From CAVQGZ01 sp942491665 (lineage in GTDB: Bacteria; Actinomycetota; Actinomycetes; Jiangellales; Jiangellaceae): a stretch of 64,000 bases of DNA. Under the pieces are notes generated by a model. That model was not told the origin of the DNA, searched no databases, and worked only from the letters and a program-made list of their open reading frames with translations. The position numbers and the translations under genes are program-made. The stretch lies in assembly GCA_942491665.1 (NCBI GenBank), contig CALOBR010000016.1:1-64000 (forward strand). The letters are read 5' to 3'. Positions 50,636 to 60,669 of the stretch are shown in pieces; the first letter of the stretch is position 1, and the number at the start of each line of letters is the position of its first letter.

Positions 50636-52175
50636 CCAAGGCCGTGAAGTTAGGGGCTGGCTGTTGGTGTCACGGCGGTGCGCCGGTGAGGATGTCGATG
50701 GTGAGGGTGGCTGGGTAGCTGGTCCGGTCGGGGTTGGGTCCTCGGGCCTGGTATTTGGAGATCGCTCGTTTGACGATGCGTGGGCAGACGCGTGTGCGTC
50801 GGGCGGGTAGTGGGTGGGCCAGGATGCTCGCGCCGATCGCGCCGACGAGGTCGATGACGGTCTCGGCGATGATGTTGGCGGCCTTGATCACCTGGTCGCG
50901 GGCGGTCTGCCAGGCGATGGTGAAGCTGGCGCGGTCGGGGTCGAAGTCGGGGCGGGCCGCGGTGGCGTCGGCGATCGCGGTGCGTATCAGCTGGTAGGTG
51001 ACCAGGAGTGCGTAGACCTCCTGCTCGATCCCGGCCGGTGTGCGGGCGCGCAGGACCCGGCCGTTGAGCATGCTGGACTTCAGCTCCAGGTAGGCGGTCT
51101 CGATCTCCCAGCGCTCGTGGTAGAGCCGGACCAGTTCAGCCGCCGGGTACCGCTGCTCGTCGAGCAGGGTGGTGACCAGCCGGTAGTGCCCGCCGCGGCG
51201 GCCCGCGGCGGTGGAGATGGTGATCTCGGCGTCGATGACCCGCACCCGCAGCGTGCCCATCACCGAGAGGTGAGAGCCGTCCCGGTAGCGCGCCAGGACA
51301 GGGAACCTGCGGCCGTTCTTGCACCGCACCAGCACGTGCGCCCCGGTCCCGGCGATCTGGGCGAGGAGGTCCTGGGCGGCGAAGTTGCGGTCGGCCAGCA
51401 CGATCATTCCCGGTCGCAGACTGCCCAGCAGCCGCGACGCATACCTCGTCTCCCCGCTGCTGGTCGGCCCGAAGACCGCGTCGATCAGGGCCCGGGTGCC
51501 GCAGGAGACCAACGCCAGCACCCGCACCTGGGGATAGCCGGTGCCGCCGTGGTTCCCGGCCTGCTTGGCGTACCTGGCCCGGACCGACTCGCTGTCGGGC
51601 ACCGTCACGATGGTCCCGTCGATCGCGCACACCAACAGCCCACGCCACCAGGTCCCCCGCTGAGCGGGCCGGGCGAGCGGGCCGCGCAGCAAGTCGAACA
51701 ACCACCGCATCGGCGCCGCCCCGACCCGGCGGCGTGCCTGAGCTCATCGCACTGGCCGACGGTGCAGCGCACTCACTGCCCGCATCCAGGCCCGCAGTCA
51801 GCTTGCGCCACACTCCGCTGTAGCCGACCTCGGGGAACAAGCAGCCCGCCAGCAGCAGGTAGACCACCACCCGCGACGGCAGATCCCGCAGCCGCCGCTG
51901 GCACGCACCAGTCGCCGCCAACGCCGCATCGACCATCTCGAACGGCACGATCTGGGTCAGCTCACCCACATGCCCCGGCGCGAACCTGGCATCCACACCA
52001 CTGAACGGACCCGACACCACAGACATGACACGATGAGCACGCAACGGAGCCTCCGGGGAAGGAGAAGCTTCTTGGTCGTTGCCTCTCTTACCCGGACTCC
52101 GTTGCCCCACCAGCCCCGACACGCCAGCCAGCAGTCCTTGACCGCACCCTCAGAGCCCTAACTTCACGGCATTGG
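50636..52175 (-). mobile_element. IS4-family element, complete, with 8-bp target duplication
   Basis: Ends: CCAAGGCCGTGAAGTTAGGG at 50,636 and its inverted partner ending ...CACGGCATTGG at 52,175 (20-bp repeats, one mismatch). Direct repeats GACTAGAC flank it (50,628-50,635 and 52,176-52,183), the expected type of target duplication. 1,540 bp. It sits 26 bases after mazF, between that gene and an IS5 element. Confidence 0.9.
50670..52122 (-). pseudogene. IS4-family transposase, one frameshift
   Basis: N-terminal part (52,122-51,735): GELTQIVPFEMVDAALAATG, RVVVYLLLAGCLFPEVGYSG (IS4 N-domain). One indel at about 51,735 then MRWLFDLLRGPLARPA and the DDE core: LLVCAIDGTIVTVPDSESVR (D1), SLRPGMIVLADRNF (D2) and YHERWEIETAYLELKSSMLN (the YREK-like motif with catalytic Glu). 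About 460 residues. The start may be ATG near 52,025. Confidence 0.88.
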
Positions 52176-52202
52176 GACTAGACCTGAGCGCGACCCGGTT
52201 TA

Positions 52203-53170
52203 GAGGTCGCGCCAATAGGTGGGGCGTGTCGGTGAGCGGGTGCAGGCACAAGCCCTGGTAGATCGCGGGTTGTCTACGCCAGCCATCTTCCCCGAGGTGC
52301 TTGTGCCTGCGCTGCCATCTTCTGTCATGGACCCGTTGTGGAGCCAGTTCGCCGCGCTGCTCCCCGAACGTGAGGTGTCCCATCCGCTGGGGTGTCACCG
52401 GCCACGGATCCCGGATCGGGTGGTGTTCGACAAGCTGATCCAGGTTTTGGTGCTCGGCGCGGCCTACGAGCGGATCGCGGACTCCGGGTGCTCGGCGAGC
52501 ACGGTGCGGCGCCGGCGCGATGAGTGGATCGACGCCGGTGTGTTCGCCGCGCTCGAGGACCTGGCGTTGGAGGCCTACGACCGCATCGTCGGCCTCGAGT
52601 TGGGCACTCTGATCGTCGATGGGTGCCTGGTCAAGGCACCCTGCGGGGGTGAGGCGGCGGGGAAGTCCCCGGTCGACCGCGCCAAGCTCGGCACGAAACG
52701 TTCCCTGCTGACCGACGCGACCGGTGTCCCGCTGGGCTGTGTCGTGGCACCGGCGAACCGGCATGACTCCCCGCTGCTGCGCCCCCGCTGGAGAACCTCG
52801 CCCGCTTCGACACCGGACACGGCATCGGCGGCGGGCTGCCCGAGCAGATCACCGTGCACCTCGACGCCGGCTACGACAGCACCAAGACCCGCGACCTGCT
52901 GGCCGAGCTGGGCTGCCAGGCGGTGATCAGCCAGAAGGGCTTCCCGCTGCAGGCCGGCGCCCGCTGGGTGGTGGAGCGCACCAACTCCTGGCACAACCGC
53001 GGCTTCGCCAAGCTGCTGGTCTGCACCGAACGACGCACCCGCGTCATCGAAGCGTTCATCGCCCTAGCCAACGCCGTCATCGTCATCCGACGACTCATCC
53101 GCACCGCCTGGACCACCCACCGATGGGACACCCGACCCAGCCGACGACCATGACCTATTGGCGCAACCCC
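52203..53170 (+). mobile_element. IS5-family element (968 bp) with TTA target duplication
   Basis: Ends: GAGGTCGCGCCAATAGGT at 52,203 and inverted GGGGTTGCGCCAATAGGT ending at 53,170 (two mismatches). TTA occurs directly on both sides (52,200-52,202 and 53,171-53,173). Confidence 0.88.
52219..53153 (+). pseudogene. IS5-family transposase, one frameshift
   Basis: Start at GTG 52,219 or ATG 52,327 (MDPLWSQFAALLPEREV). Seen: IPDRVVFDKLIQVLVLG, STVRRRRDEWIDAGVF, LIVDGCLVKAPCGGEAAG (first Asp), LLTDATGVPLGCVVAPANRH; an indel near 52,790; then VHLDAGYDSTKTRDLL (second Asp), ARWVVERTNSWHNRGF (catalytic Glu). It ends at about 53,153. About 300 residues. Confidence 0.88.
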
Positions 53171-53405
53171 TTATGCAGAACGGCCTATGCAGATGCGTCA
53201 CACCGCCGCCTGAGGACGCCCCGCACCTGCCTGATTGACCGACCCCCAGACTGTGGGGGCTGCCCGCGGTAGGGCCTGTCGAGCAGCATCGCAGGCAGCA
53301 GCGCGACGGTGACAGGGTGATCCGTCGAGGCGCGGACGTGGCCAGTTACTCTGCTCATGGCTCTGACGCCGTCCGGGGCCTCGGTTCCGCCGGCCCGTGT
53401 CTGGG

Positions 53406-53756
53406 CTAATTAGCGTCCATCCATGCCCAGGCCTCGTCCCCGGTGCTGAAGAAGCGAGCCTCCCGCGCGTAGAACGGCTGCGCCATACGGGCCAGGTACT
53501 TCTCCCACGCGTGGTCGCCCACGATCGCCATCCGCTCGATGGCGTCGTGGAACTCGTGGCCGAAGTGCAGGTCGGCGCCCCAGGCATCCACCTTCTCCCA
53601 CCGGAAGTCGGTCAGATCCAGCAGCAACCGGACAGACCCGTTCTGCGCGGCTGTCGCCACGGCCGGCGTGAGGACGTCGTAGTCCTCCTTCGTGATGTCG
53701 CCGGAGACCCGAAACCCCAGCACGTGGTCGTGGCTCGCGGAGAGCTCCTCAATCAT
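53406..53756 (-). CDS. SpoIIAA-like (STAS-type) protein
   Basis: 116 residues, intact. ATG 53,756 (MIEELSASHDHVLGFRVSGD). ITKEDYDVLTPAVATAAQ, VRLLLDLTDFRWEKVDAWG, HDAIERMAIVGDHAWEKYL and AREARFFSTGDEAWAWMDA are typical of the SpoIIAA-like (STAS/Sec14-related) family of actinobacterial and proteobacterial stress clusters. It is cytosolic; its ligand is unknown. An upstream in-frame extension (to 53,897) is open but not conserved in style. Confidence 0.85.
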   Translation of the reverse strand: MIEELSASHDHVLGFRVSGDITKEDYDVLTPAVATAAQNGSVRLLLDLTDFRWEKVDAWGADLHFGHEFHDAIERMAIVGDHAWEKYLARMAQPFYAREARFFSTGDEAWAWMDAN

Positions 53757-53892
53757 CGCCTGTCCTCCTCGTGACGCTGTCGCCGCACCGTCATCGGTGC
53801 GGGCACCGAGCCAAGCATGCCCGGGCAGCGACGTCTGACGAACAGCATCGCAGACAACACCGCGACAGGAACCCGGTGACCCGTCGAGGCGC

Positions 53893-53975
53893 GTCATAGC
53901 GCCGCATGCGGACGCACTTCACGGGCTGCGGATCGGGGCTAGCGTCGGCTGGTCCGGGTGCCTGGCCGTGTCGGC
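53893..53975 (+). repeat. Dispersed repeat, copy B
   Basis: Matches 46,395-46,480 at about 80%. It lies between the divergent SpoIIAA-like gene and the lipoprotein gene, so both copies sit in promoter regions. Confidence 0.6.
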
Positions 53976-54234
53976 GGCGGGCGAGGTCTGGCCGGTTGCG
54001 AGGTCGCCACGTGAGGTGACTCATGGCCGTGTCGTCGGCTGTGCTGCCGTTTCAGCCGTCGCGGACGTCCCCTGCCCAGGTGGCGGGGCAGCCAGCGTTC
54101 GTTCGATCCTGCCGAGGTAGACGCCGTCTCGCACCGGGCACGTCCCCACCGGGCCGAGTAAAGCGGATGGCACCCTAGGCTGGTGCCGACCAGCAGCTGA
54201 ACCGCTGCCAAGATCCGCCTGGGGAGGGCTGAGA

Positions 54235-54647
54235 ATGACCCGGACCGCTCGAAGCACAAGGACCGCGGCGGCGGGATTGGCGTCATCGCCCTCCTCATGC
54301 TGTCCGGCTGCTCCACCGAGCCGGACTACTGCAGCCAGCTCGCCAGCAGCGAGGCCGCCTACGACAACCTTGCCAACACCGACGTCCTGACCGAAGGAAC
54401 CGACACCCTCAGCGAGCGCTACGACACGTTCGCTGATGAGATCGACCAGCTCCTCGGGTCAGCGCAGGCCGAGTTCGCTGATGAGTCCGACGCCGTGCGC
54501 GCCGCAGTCGACCAGCTCGGCGGAGTCGTCGAGTCGGCGGCCGACCTCAACCTCGGCGAGGCTGCCCAGCAGCTCGAACCGGCATTGTCGAGCCTGCAGA
54601 GCTCGACCACCGCGCTGTTCACCGCGGTGACCGACGCCTGCCAATAG
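54235..54647 (+). pseudogene. Small lipoprotein of unknown function, one frameshift
   Basis: ATG 54,235 gives TRTARSTRTAAAGLA, then after an indel VIALLMLSGCSTEPDYC, a signal peptide with lipobox LSGC. The mature part is acidic and helical: SEAAYDNLANTDVLTEG, TFADEIDQLLGSAQAEF, LEPALSSLQSSTTAL, stop 54,647. Family unknown. Confidence 0.65.
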
Positions 54648-54771
54648 GACAACCCTTCCGTCCACACCCGCCTCGGCGCCGAACACACGGCAACTGGGGG
54701 CTGGCGAGCGTCGCCGCGCAACATGAGCGACAACTGCGGGCCACCTGCGTCACACCGGCTCCCCTCTGTTG

Positions 54772-56019
54772 TCAAGTGGTCATCTGGGGCATCTTTCGCG
54801 GTGAGGTCTGTCGAGTCCGCTGAGCGGGTTGTAGCGTCGGTGTGGCGGGTCCGGGAAGTGGCTGATCCGAAGTGTCGATGTGCGGGGAGCAGGTCGACCG
54901 CGCTGGATTGATGAGACGCCCCGCAGTGCCCTCCCGGGCCCGCGCTGACCACTCTGCCGACGTCGCTGCCCGTCTCCGCGGCGGCGCGTGCGTCAGCGAC
55001 GAGCTGGCGGTAGATGGCATCGGAGATCCTGCGCTTGAGGCACCTGATCGCTTCGAGGGGCTTCTTGCCTTCGGCTCGTTTGCGCCGGTAGTAGGCGCGC
55101 CCGTCGGTGTCCAGGCGGATCTGGCTGATCGCGGCGATGTGGATCATGTGGTTCATCCGCCGGTTCCCGGCCCGCGAGAGCCGGTGGCGGTTCTGCTCCC
55201 CGGAGGAGGCGTCCAACGGGGCGGTGCCGGTCCAGGACGCGAAGCGGTTGCGGTCAGCGAAGCGGGCCACGTCACCGACGTCGGCGAGGACCCGAGCGGC
55301 CACCACCGGGCCGACACCGGGCAGGTCCATCAGGTGGGAGTCGCGGGCCAGGACCATGGCCTTGAGCTCGGCGGTGGCCGTCTTGATCTTGGCCTCGACC
55401 GCGACCAGCTCGGCCAGCTCCTCGGCGGCGATGCGTCGGCGGGTCTTTCCCGCGATGTCGCGTGGGCGGACGCCGGCCAGCATCGCCTTGGCCTGACCTG
55501 TGGTGATGTCCTTCTTGGCCTGCCCCGGCAAGAGTTCGCCGAGCAGTGCCTGGAGGCGGTTGACGGTCTGCACGCGGCGTCGCGGCGGCGGGTGAGGGCC
55601 TCGCGGCGGTCGGTGAGCATCCGCAGCGCCTCCAGCTCGGCGTCGACGTGCAGCACCCGAAGCCCCTCGGTACGCACCGCCACGACCGCGATCGAGTGCG
55701 CGTCGTGGGCGTCGGTCTTGCGGTTGTGCCCGGTGTCGAACAGCCGCACCCGCGCAGCCAGCTTCGCCGGAATGTCGACCACCTGCTCGCCGGCCTCCAG
55801 CAGCCGCTGAGCCAGCGGGCGCCCGACACCGTTGGCGCCCTCGACCGCCCAGACCCGCTCCGGCCACGTCTTCGCATACCGGCGCATCGCCGTGTAGCCG
55901 GCCTGGTCGGTGGCGAACCGGCCACCGCCGAGCAGCCTCTCCTGGGCGTCGACCACCTCGATCGTGGCCGACAACTTGTGGGGATCCACCCCAATGACCA
56001 CCCGCTGCATCTGCTGCAT
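54772..56019 (-). pseudogene. IS110 DEDD transposase, copy 2, frameshifted
   Basis: ATG 56,019. QRVVIGVDPHKLSATIEVVD, VWAVEGANGVGRPLAQRLLE, HNRKTDAHDAHSIAVVAV (DEDD), indel near 55,575, then VVAARVLADVGDVARFADRN, SSGEQNRHRLSRAGNRRMNH (Tnp_20 with catalytic Ser). A further indel occurs close to the C-terminus. Protein about 88% similar to copy 3 as estimated by eye. Confidence 0.88.
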
Positions 56020-56039
56020 CCCGCGTCCTCCTGCCTTCA

Positions 56040-56254
56040 CTCGCACCGATAGGGAACGGCGAGGCGGGCAGTGCTACTACGAGCAGGGCAGTCCCCTCTG
56101 GAGCCACACCTCGTCAACGGTGCCCGGCGGGCAGCAGACCGATAGTGAGCCACACCCAACAACCCGGGTGGGCAGCCGCATGGAGAGCGTCCCGCCGAGC
56201 ACCTCGACCGAGTCTGGCCGGACACCGGTCGTAGGGGAATCCTCTAGTAGCCGC
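56040..56254 (-). ncRNA. Candidate bridge-RNA leader of IS110 copy 2
   Basis: Noncoding leader conserved with copies 1 and 3. Copy-specific changes lie in the ACACCGGTCGTAGGGGAATC block (about 56,222-56,241); the loop CCAACAACCCGGG is as in copy 1. Confidence 0.4.
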
Positions 56255-56429
56255 CTGTGGACGCACCTCGATGACAGCGAGCCGTGCCTCAGCGGCGTCG
56301 CTACGCCCAGTGGGACGCGGGTCCGTCCCGTCCCCGAGGCAGGCCGATCCCGCCTCCCAGCAGGTCGGCCCGCCGATCCGGCAGCGGCTGGCGCCGGGCC
56401 TGCGCCGACCCGATGAGAGACTCACCACC

Positions 56430-57428
56430 ATGAGGGCTACGAGCACCCGCGCTGGTGGCTGGGCGATCCCGCGGCCGACGCTGAAGGTCGCGGTTCTGCT
56501 GACCGTGGTCATGCTGATACCCACGGCGGTGGCCTACTGGGCCTTCGGCGAGCCCGCCGGGCTGGCCGTCGCACTCGGCTTCGTCATCAGCCTGACCCCG
56601 GCGACCAAGCTTCGGCCGGCATACGCGCTCGCGGCGGCCGTACCGGTCGCGATGACCGGTGCCGTGGCCGTGGCGGTGTCCGGGCAGGCTTTCGTTGCGG
56701 CGTGCTTCGTGGCGCTCGCCTGCCTGCTCGTTGCGCCTGCCAACGTGCTGCAGAACGGCCTGCTCGCTGGGATCCCCACCATCGCCGCGGTCTATTCGAC
56801 CCTGCCGTTGCAGCAGTCACCGGCCACCGTTGCCGCCGGGATGCTCGCCGGAGGGGCCATCGCGGTGGCGGTGGTGTCGCGCGCAGCCCGCCCGAGCGAG
56901 CTCGTCGGGGTGGATGTCCGGACATCCTGGCGGCACGCGTCGGCCATGGCCGCGTCGGTGGGGCTCGTGGTGTTCGCCATCACCGCCCTGGATGAGCCGC
57001 ACGCCTACTGGATACCCATGACCATGACCTTGGTGTTGCGCCCCTACGGCCGCGAGACGCTCTCCATCGCCCGGGACCGGATCTCGGGGACACTGGCCGG
57101 TGCCGTGCTGGCGCTGATCCTGGTCCTGGTCCTGCCCGACTGGGCCGCGCTGCTGGTCGGCGGCGCACTGCTGATCCTCGTCGTCGCCTACGCGGCCCTC
57201 GGGCGCTACGCCCAGGAGATCGTGTTCCTCACCCCGTTCATCGTCCTGCTCGGCAGCACCGGGGCAGCCACCGACACGGCCGAGCTAGCACTCCAGCGGA
57301 TCGTGGCCACGCTCCTCGGCGCCATCCTGGCCGGGCTCATCGCCCTAGCCCTGGCCCGCGCCGACCGTCAGGACGACGACACGGCCGCCGAGCCCTCGGG
57401 AGCGTCCGGCGGCCCAACCGGAGGTTGA
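56430..57428 (+). CDS. FUSC-family (aromatic-acid exporter-like) membrane protein
   Basis: 332 residues, intact. ATG 56,430. Two half-domains of about 5 TMs: VAVLLTVVMLIPTAVAYWAF, GLAVALGFVISLTP, VPVAMTGAVAVAVSG, then after a linker (SRAARPSELVGVDVRTSWRH) a second half with GLVVFAITALDEPHAYWIPM and LVLRPYGRETLSIARDRISG, which is the conserved FUSC motif (P-Y-x-x-E-T ... R-x-x-G-T). The C-terminal tail is acidic. Predicted efflux function; substrate unknown. Confidence 0.8.
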   Translation: MRATSTRAGGWAIPRPTLKVAVLLTVVMLIPTAVAYWAFGEPAGLAVALGFVISLTPATKLRPAYALAAAVPVAMTGAVAVAVSGQAFVAACFVALACLLVAPANVLQNGLLAGIPTIAAVYSTLPLQQSPATVAAGMLAGGAIAVAVVSRAARPSELVGVDVRTSWRHASAMAASVGLVVFAITALDEPHAYWIPMTMTLVLRPYGRETLSIARDRISGTLAGAVLALILVLVLPDWAALLVGGALLILVVAYAALGRYAQEIVFLTPFIVLLGSTGAATDTAELALQRIVATLLGAILAGLIALALARADRQDDDTAAEPSGASGGPTGG

Positions 57429-57598
57429 CCGGCACGCGCAGGTGTGGAGGTCTCCGTGACCCGGGCCCCCTCGATCCCGACCCGCCCGAGGGCCCACCGC
57501 CCGGGGGATTCACAGGCATCACATGCATGTGCCAGCGTTGCGGCGCGACTCGAGCAACCACTTCTGGTCACCCGCGTCACTCCGGCACCCCTCTGATG

Positions 57599-58846
57599 TC
57601 AAGGGGTGAGTTGAGGGGTCCTTCGTCGTGAGATGTTCCGCGGCCGCGGGACGGGTTGTAGCGTCGTCTTCGCGGGTCCGGGAAGTGGCTGATCCGAAGT
57701 GTCGATGGGCGGGGGCAGGTCGACCGCGCTGGATTCTTGAGACGCCCCGCAGTGCCCTCCCGGGCCCGCACTCACCTCACCACCGACCGGGCCTTCGGCC
57801 GCTGCGGCGGCGTGGGCGTCGGCGACGAGCTGGCGGTAGATGGCATCGGAGATGCGTCGCTTGAGGCACCTGATTGCTTCGAGGGGCTTCTTGCCTTCGG
57901 CTCGTTTGCGTCGGTAGTAGGCCCGTCCGTCGGTGTCCAGGCGCAGTTGGCTGATCGCGGCGATGTGGATCATGTGGTTCATCCGCCGGTTCCCCGCCCG
58001 CGACAGGCGGTGGCGGTTCTGCTCCCCGGAGGACGCGTCGAGGGGCGCGGTCCCGGTCCAGGAGGCGAAGCGGTTGCGGTCGGCGAAGCGGGCCACGTCC
58101 CCGACGTCGGCCAGTACCCGGGCGGCCACGACGGGTCCGACACCACGAAGGTCCATCAGCCGTGAGCCGCGGGCCAGCACCATCGCCTTCAGTTCAGCGT
58201 CGGCCTTCCTGATCTTGGCCTCGACCGCGACCAGCTCGGCCAGCTCGTCGGCGGCGATACGGCGGCGGGTCTTCCCGGCGATGTCACGCGGACGCACCCT
58301 GGCGAGCATGGCCTTGGCCTGACCTGTGGTGATGTCCTTCTTCGCCTGCCCCGGCAGCAGCTCGCCGAGCAGCGCCCGCAGCCGGTTGACGGTCTGGATG
58401 CGGCGCCGAGTGAGCGCCTCGCGCCGGTCGGTGAGCATCCGCAGCGCCTCCAGCTCGGCGTCGACCTTCAGTACCCGCAGCCCCTCGGTGCGCACCGCCA
58501 CGACCGCGATCGAGTGCGCGTCGTGGGCGTCGGTCTTGCGGTTGTGGCCGGTGTCGAACAGGCGCACCCGAGCGGCCAGCTTCGCCGGCACATCCACGAC
58601 GTTCTCCCCGGCCTCCAACAGCCGCTGAGCCAGCGGGCGCCCGACCCCATTCGCGCCCTCGACCGCCCACACCCGCTCCGGCCAGATCTTGGCGTAGCGG
58701 CGCATCGCCGCGTACCCGGCCTGATCGGTGGCGAACCGGCCCGACCCGAGCATCCTCTCCTGGGCATCGACCACCTCGATCGTCGCCGACAACTTGTGGG
58801 GATCCACCCCGATGACCACCTGCTGCACCTGCTGCATCTGCTGCAC
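57599..58846 (-). CDS. IS110 DEDD transposase, copy 3, intact
   Basis: 415 residues. The ATG at 58,846 reads QQMQQVQQVVIGVDPHKLS; E in WAVEGANGVGRPLAQ; DD in HNRKTDAHDAHSIAVVAV; Tnp_20 domain: LMDLRGVGPVVAARVLADVG, SSGEQNRHRLSRAGNRRMNH with the catalytic Ser, YYRRKRAEGKKPLEAIRCLK. Stop 57,599. It is probably the active source of the other copies. IS110 transposases are recombinases guided by a bridge RNA. Confidence 0.92.
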   Translation of the reverse strand: MQQMQQVQQVVIGVDPHKLSATIEVVDAQERMLGSGRFATDQAGYAAMRRYAKIWPERVWAVEGANGVGRPLAQRLLEAGENVVDVPAKLAARVRLFDTGHNRKTDAHDAHSIAVVAVRTEGLRVLKVDAELEALRMLTDRREALTRRRIQTVNRLRALLGELLPGQAKKDITTGQAKAMLARVRPRDIAGKTRRRIAADELAELVAVEAKIRKADAELKAMVLARGSRLMDLRGVGPVVAARVLADVGDVARFADRNRFASWTGTAPLDASSGEQNRHRLSRAGNRRMNHMIHIAAISQLRLDTDGRAYYRRKRAEGKKPLEAIRCLKRRISDAIYRQLVADAHAAAAAEGPVGGEVSAGPGGHCGASQESSAVDLPPPIDTSDQPLPGPAKTTLQPVPRPRNISRRRTPQLTP

Positions 58847-58859
58847 CCACCTTCACTCG

Positions 58860-59069
58860 AACCAACAAAGGACGGCGAGGTGGGCAGTGCTACTACGAGC
58901 AGGGCAGTCCCCTCTGGAGCCACACCTCGTCAACGGTGCCCGACGGGCAGCAGACCGAAGGAGAGCCACACCCGAACTCCTGGTGGGCAGCCGCATGGAG
59001 AGCGTCCCGCCGGGCACCTCGACCGAGTCTGGCCGGACGTCGGTCGTATGGGAATCGTCTAGTAGCCGC
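58860..59069 (-). ncRNA. Candidate bridge-RNA leader of IS110 copy 3
   Basis: Noncoding and conserved with the other copies, but a block near 58,972-58,982 reads CCGAACTCCTGG in place of CCAACAACCCGGG. This copy belongs to the intact transposase. Confidence 0.4.
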
Positions 59070-59099
59070 AAGTGGGGCACCCGTCCGACCGCCGGCTGG

Positions 59100-60226
59100 T
59101 CATCGGTAGAGCTGGTCGAGCCGGGCGGCGGTGTCGGCGTCGTGCAACGGGAGGGCGTGGCTGTAGATCCGCAGCGTCGTCGAGGGGTCGCGGTGACCTA
59201 GCCGCGCTTGGGCGGCAAGGATCTCACCCCGTCCGACCAGAACGGTGGCCACGGTGTGCCGGAGGCGGTGTAGACACACGTCCGGATGCCCCGCGTCGTT
59301 GGCGAGCCGGGAGAACCGGCGCCCCAGCGCTGATGCTGATAGTCGGGTCTGGTGCATCGGGTCGGTGGAGAACAGCCACGGCCCAACCCGTTCGGTGCCG
59401 GCGCGGTCCTGCCACATCGCGACGGTCTCTCGCCAGAGGCCTGCCGTAGTGGCACCGAGGGTGAGGCGACGGATCCGGCCGGACTTGGTCGACCCGACCA
59501 CCTCAGCGGACACCGCCCTGGCGATGGTCAGCACGTCTGCGTCCAGGTCCTGAAACTGCAGGGCGGCGAGCTCTCCTCGTCGGGCTCCGGTGTCGGCGGC
59601 CAACCTGACCATGAGCAGCTCCTGCTCGGCCTTGTGTCGGCGCTGCTCGCTCGGGGCAGCGGCGACGTTGTGCTCGGCCAGCACGATGAGGTCACGGACT
59701 GCCTCGACCGGGGCGTGCAGGCGCACCTTCGGCTGCGGTGGGCTGCGCATCCCGGCCAGGGGTTCGGTGTCGATGATCCGTTCGGCATGGGCCCAGCGCA
59801 GGCACGAGCGCAGGCCCCGGATCCGCGCGAACACCGTCGGTTCCGTGCCCCCGGCGGCGCGCCACCTCGCCGTGGCTGCGCGCAGAACTCGCGGGGTGAC
59901 ATCGACCGCCCGACGCCGACCTAGCGAATCACGCGCGAGTTGGTTGACGATCGAGCGGTAGCCGGTCTTGGTCGACGGCTTCCACCCGTGATCGGCAGCC
60001 AGCCACACCGCCAGCAGGTCCGCCAGACGTGATCTCGGCGCGGGCCAGACGCTGCGCACGCACCTGTTCTACCTCGGCCGGCGGCGCCCCGCGGGGGGCC
60101 GGGGGGGGGCCCCCCGAACAAAACCATGTAAAGAGACCGGAGATCGGGTCCGGGCCGAGGCTGACGCGGACCTCGCCACACCCCCCGCGGGGCCGACCCG
60201 ACCACCCCACCTGAACCGGTCATCAC
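59100..60226 (-). CDS. Tyrosine integrase, N-terminus possibly frameshifted
   Basis: The catalytic frame runs from 60,059 to 59,100 (319 residues) and starts LADLLAVWLAADHGWKPSTK, the core-binding domain. Catalytic residues: ADTGARRGELAALQF (Arg), HRLRHTVATVLVGRG (His/Arg), LGHRDPSTTLRIYSHAL (His, nucleophilic Tyr). A likely N-terminal arm lies in other frames up to ATG 60,226 through a homopolymer-rich GC tract (60,090-60,115), which probably contains a base-count error. The end sequence YSHALPLHDADTAARL resembles integrases of actinobacterial integrative elements (AICE-like). No att site was identified. Confidence 0.85.
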
Positions 60227-60669
60227 TCACCGTAGAACCGGGTCGCAGCAACCGGCTGGTTTGTCAAGGCATCCCAACAGCTGTTGGGCTGTTGTTGGGA
60301 TCGTTGTTGGGATGACTCCCTGACCCAGTGGGGAAACGAAAAGGACCTGGACCAAAAGTGGAGGTCAACGCTTGTTTGGGGGGCGCCGGGAGGTAGACCT
60401 CCCCTTCTGATCCGGCGGTGAGATGGCTCTCTGTGGGGTACGGGCGCTCGGCCGTACAGCCGCGGGAAGAGTGTACGGGCTCCCAGCCGCGCACTCCTAA
60501 CCGATGCCGACCCGCCGCCGTTGCCCGTGCCCACCCTTCCGCCCGCTACGGCGTACGCGAACGCCCACAAACGGTCCCCGCCCGCCGACGCGACCTGCGG
60601 CGATGCCGGCCTGGCGATCCCGTGAACTGGCCTTTGTGGGGTTTCGCGTACCTGGCCACCACCCAGACC
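60227..60669. other. Intergenic region with GC-homopolymer tract nearby
   Basis: 440 bases without a recognised gene. Contains repeats of TTGTTGGGAT (60,284-60,310). Confidence 0.4.

Larger units (their letters stand above)
54747..56254 (-). mobile_element. IS110-family element, copy 2
   Basis: Same boundaries as the other copies (GCGTCAC at 54,747; TAGTAGCCGC ending at 56,254). It is the most divergent copy. Confidence 0.7.
57573..59069 (-). mobile_element. IS110-family element, copy 3 (intact)
   Basis: Boundaries GCGTCAC (57,573) and TAGTAGCCGC (59,069). It sits between the FUSC gene and the integrase. Confidence 0.7.

Noticed and set aside
50814..52004. 396-residue plus-strand frame in the IS4 element
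   Set aside because: Antisense of the transposase, whose DDE motifs are on the minus strand.
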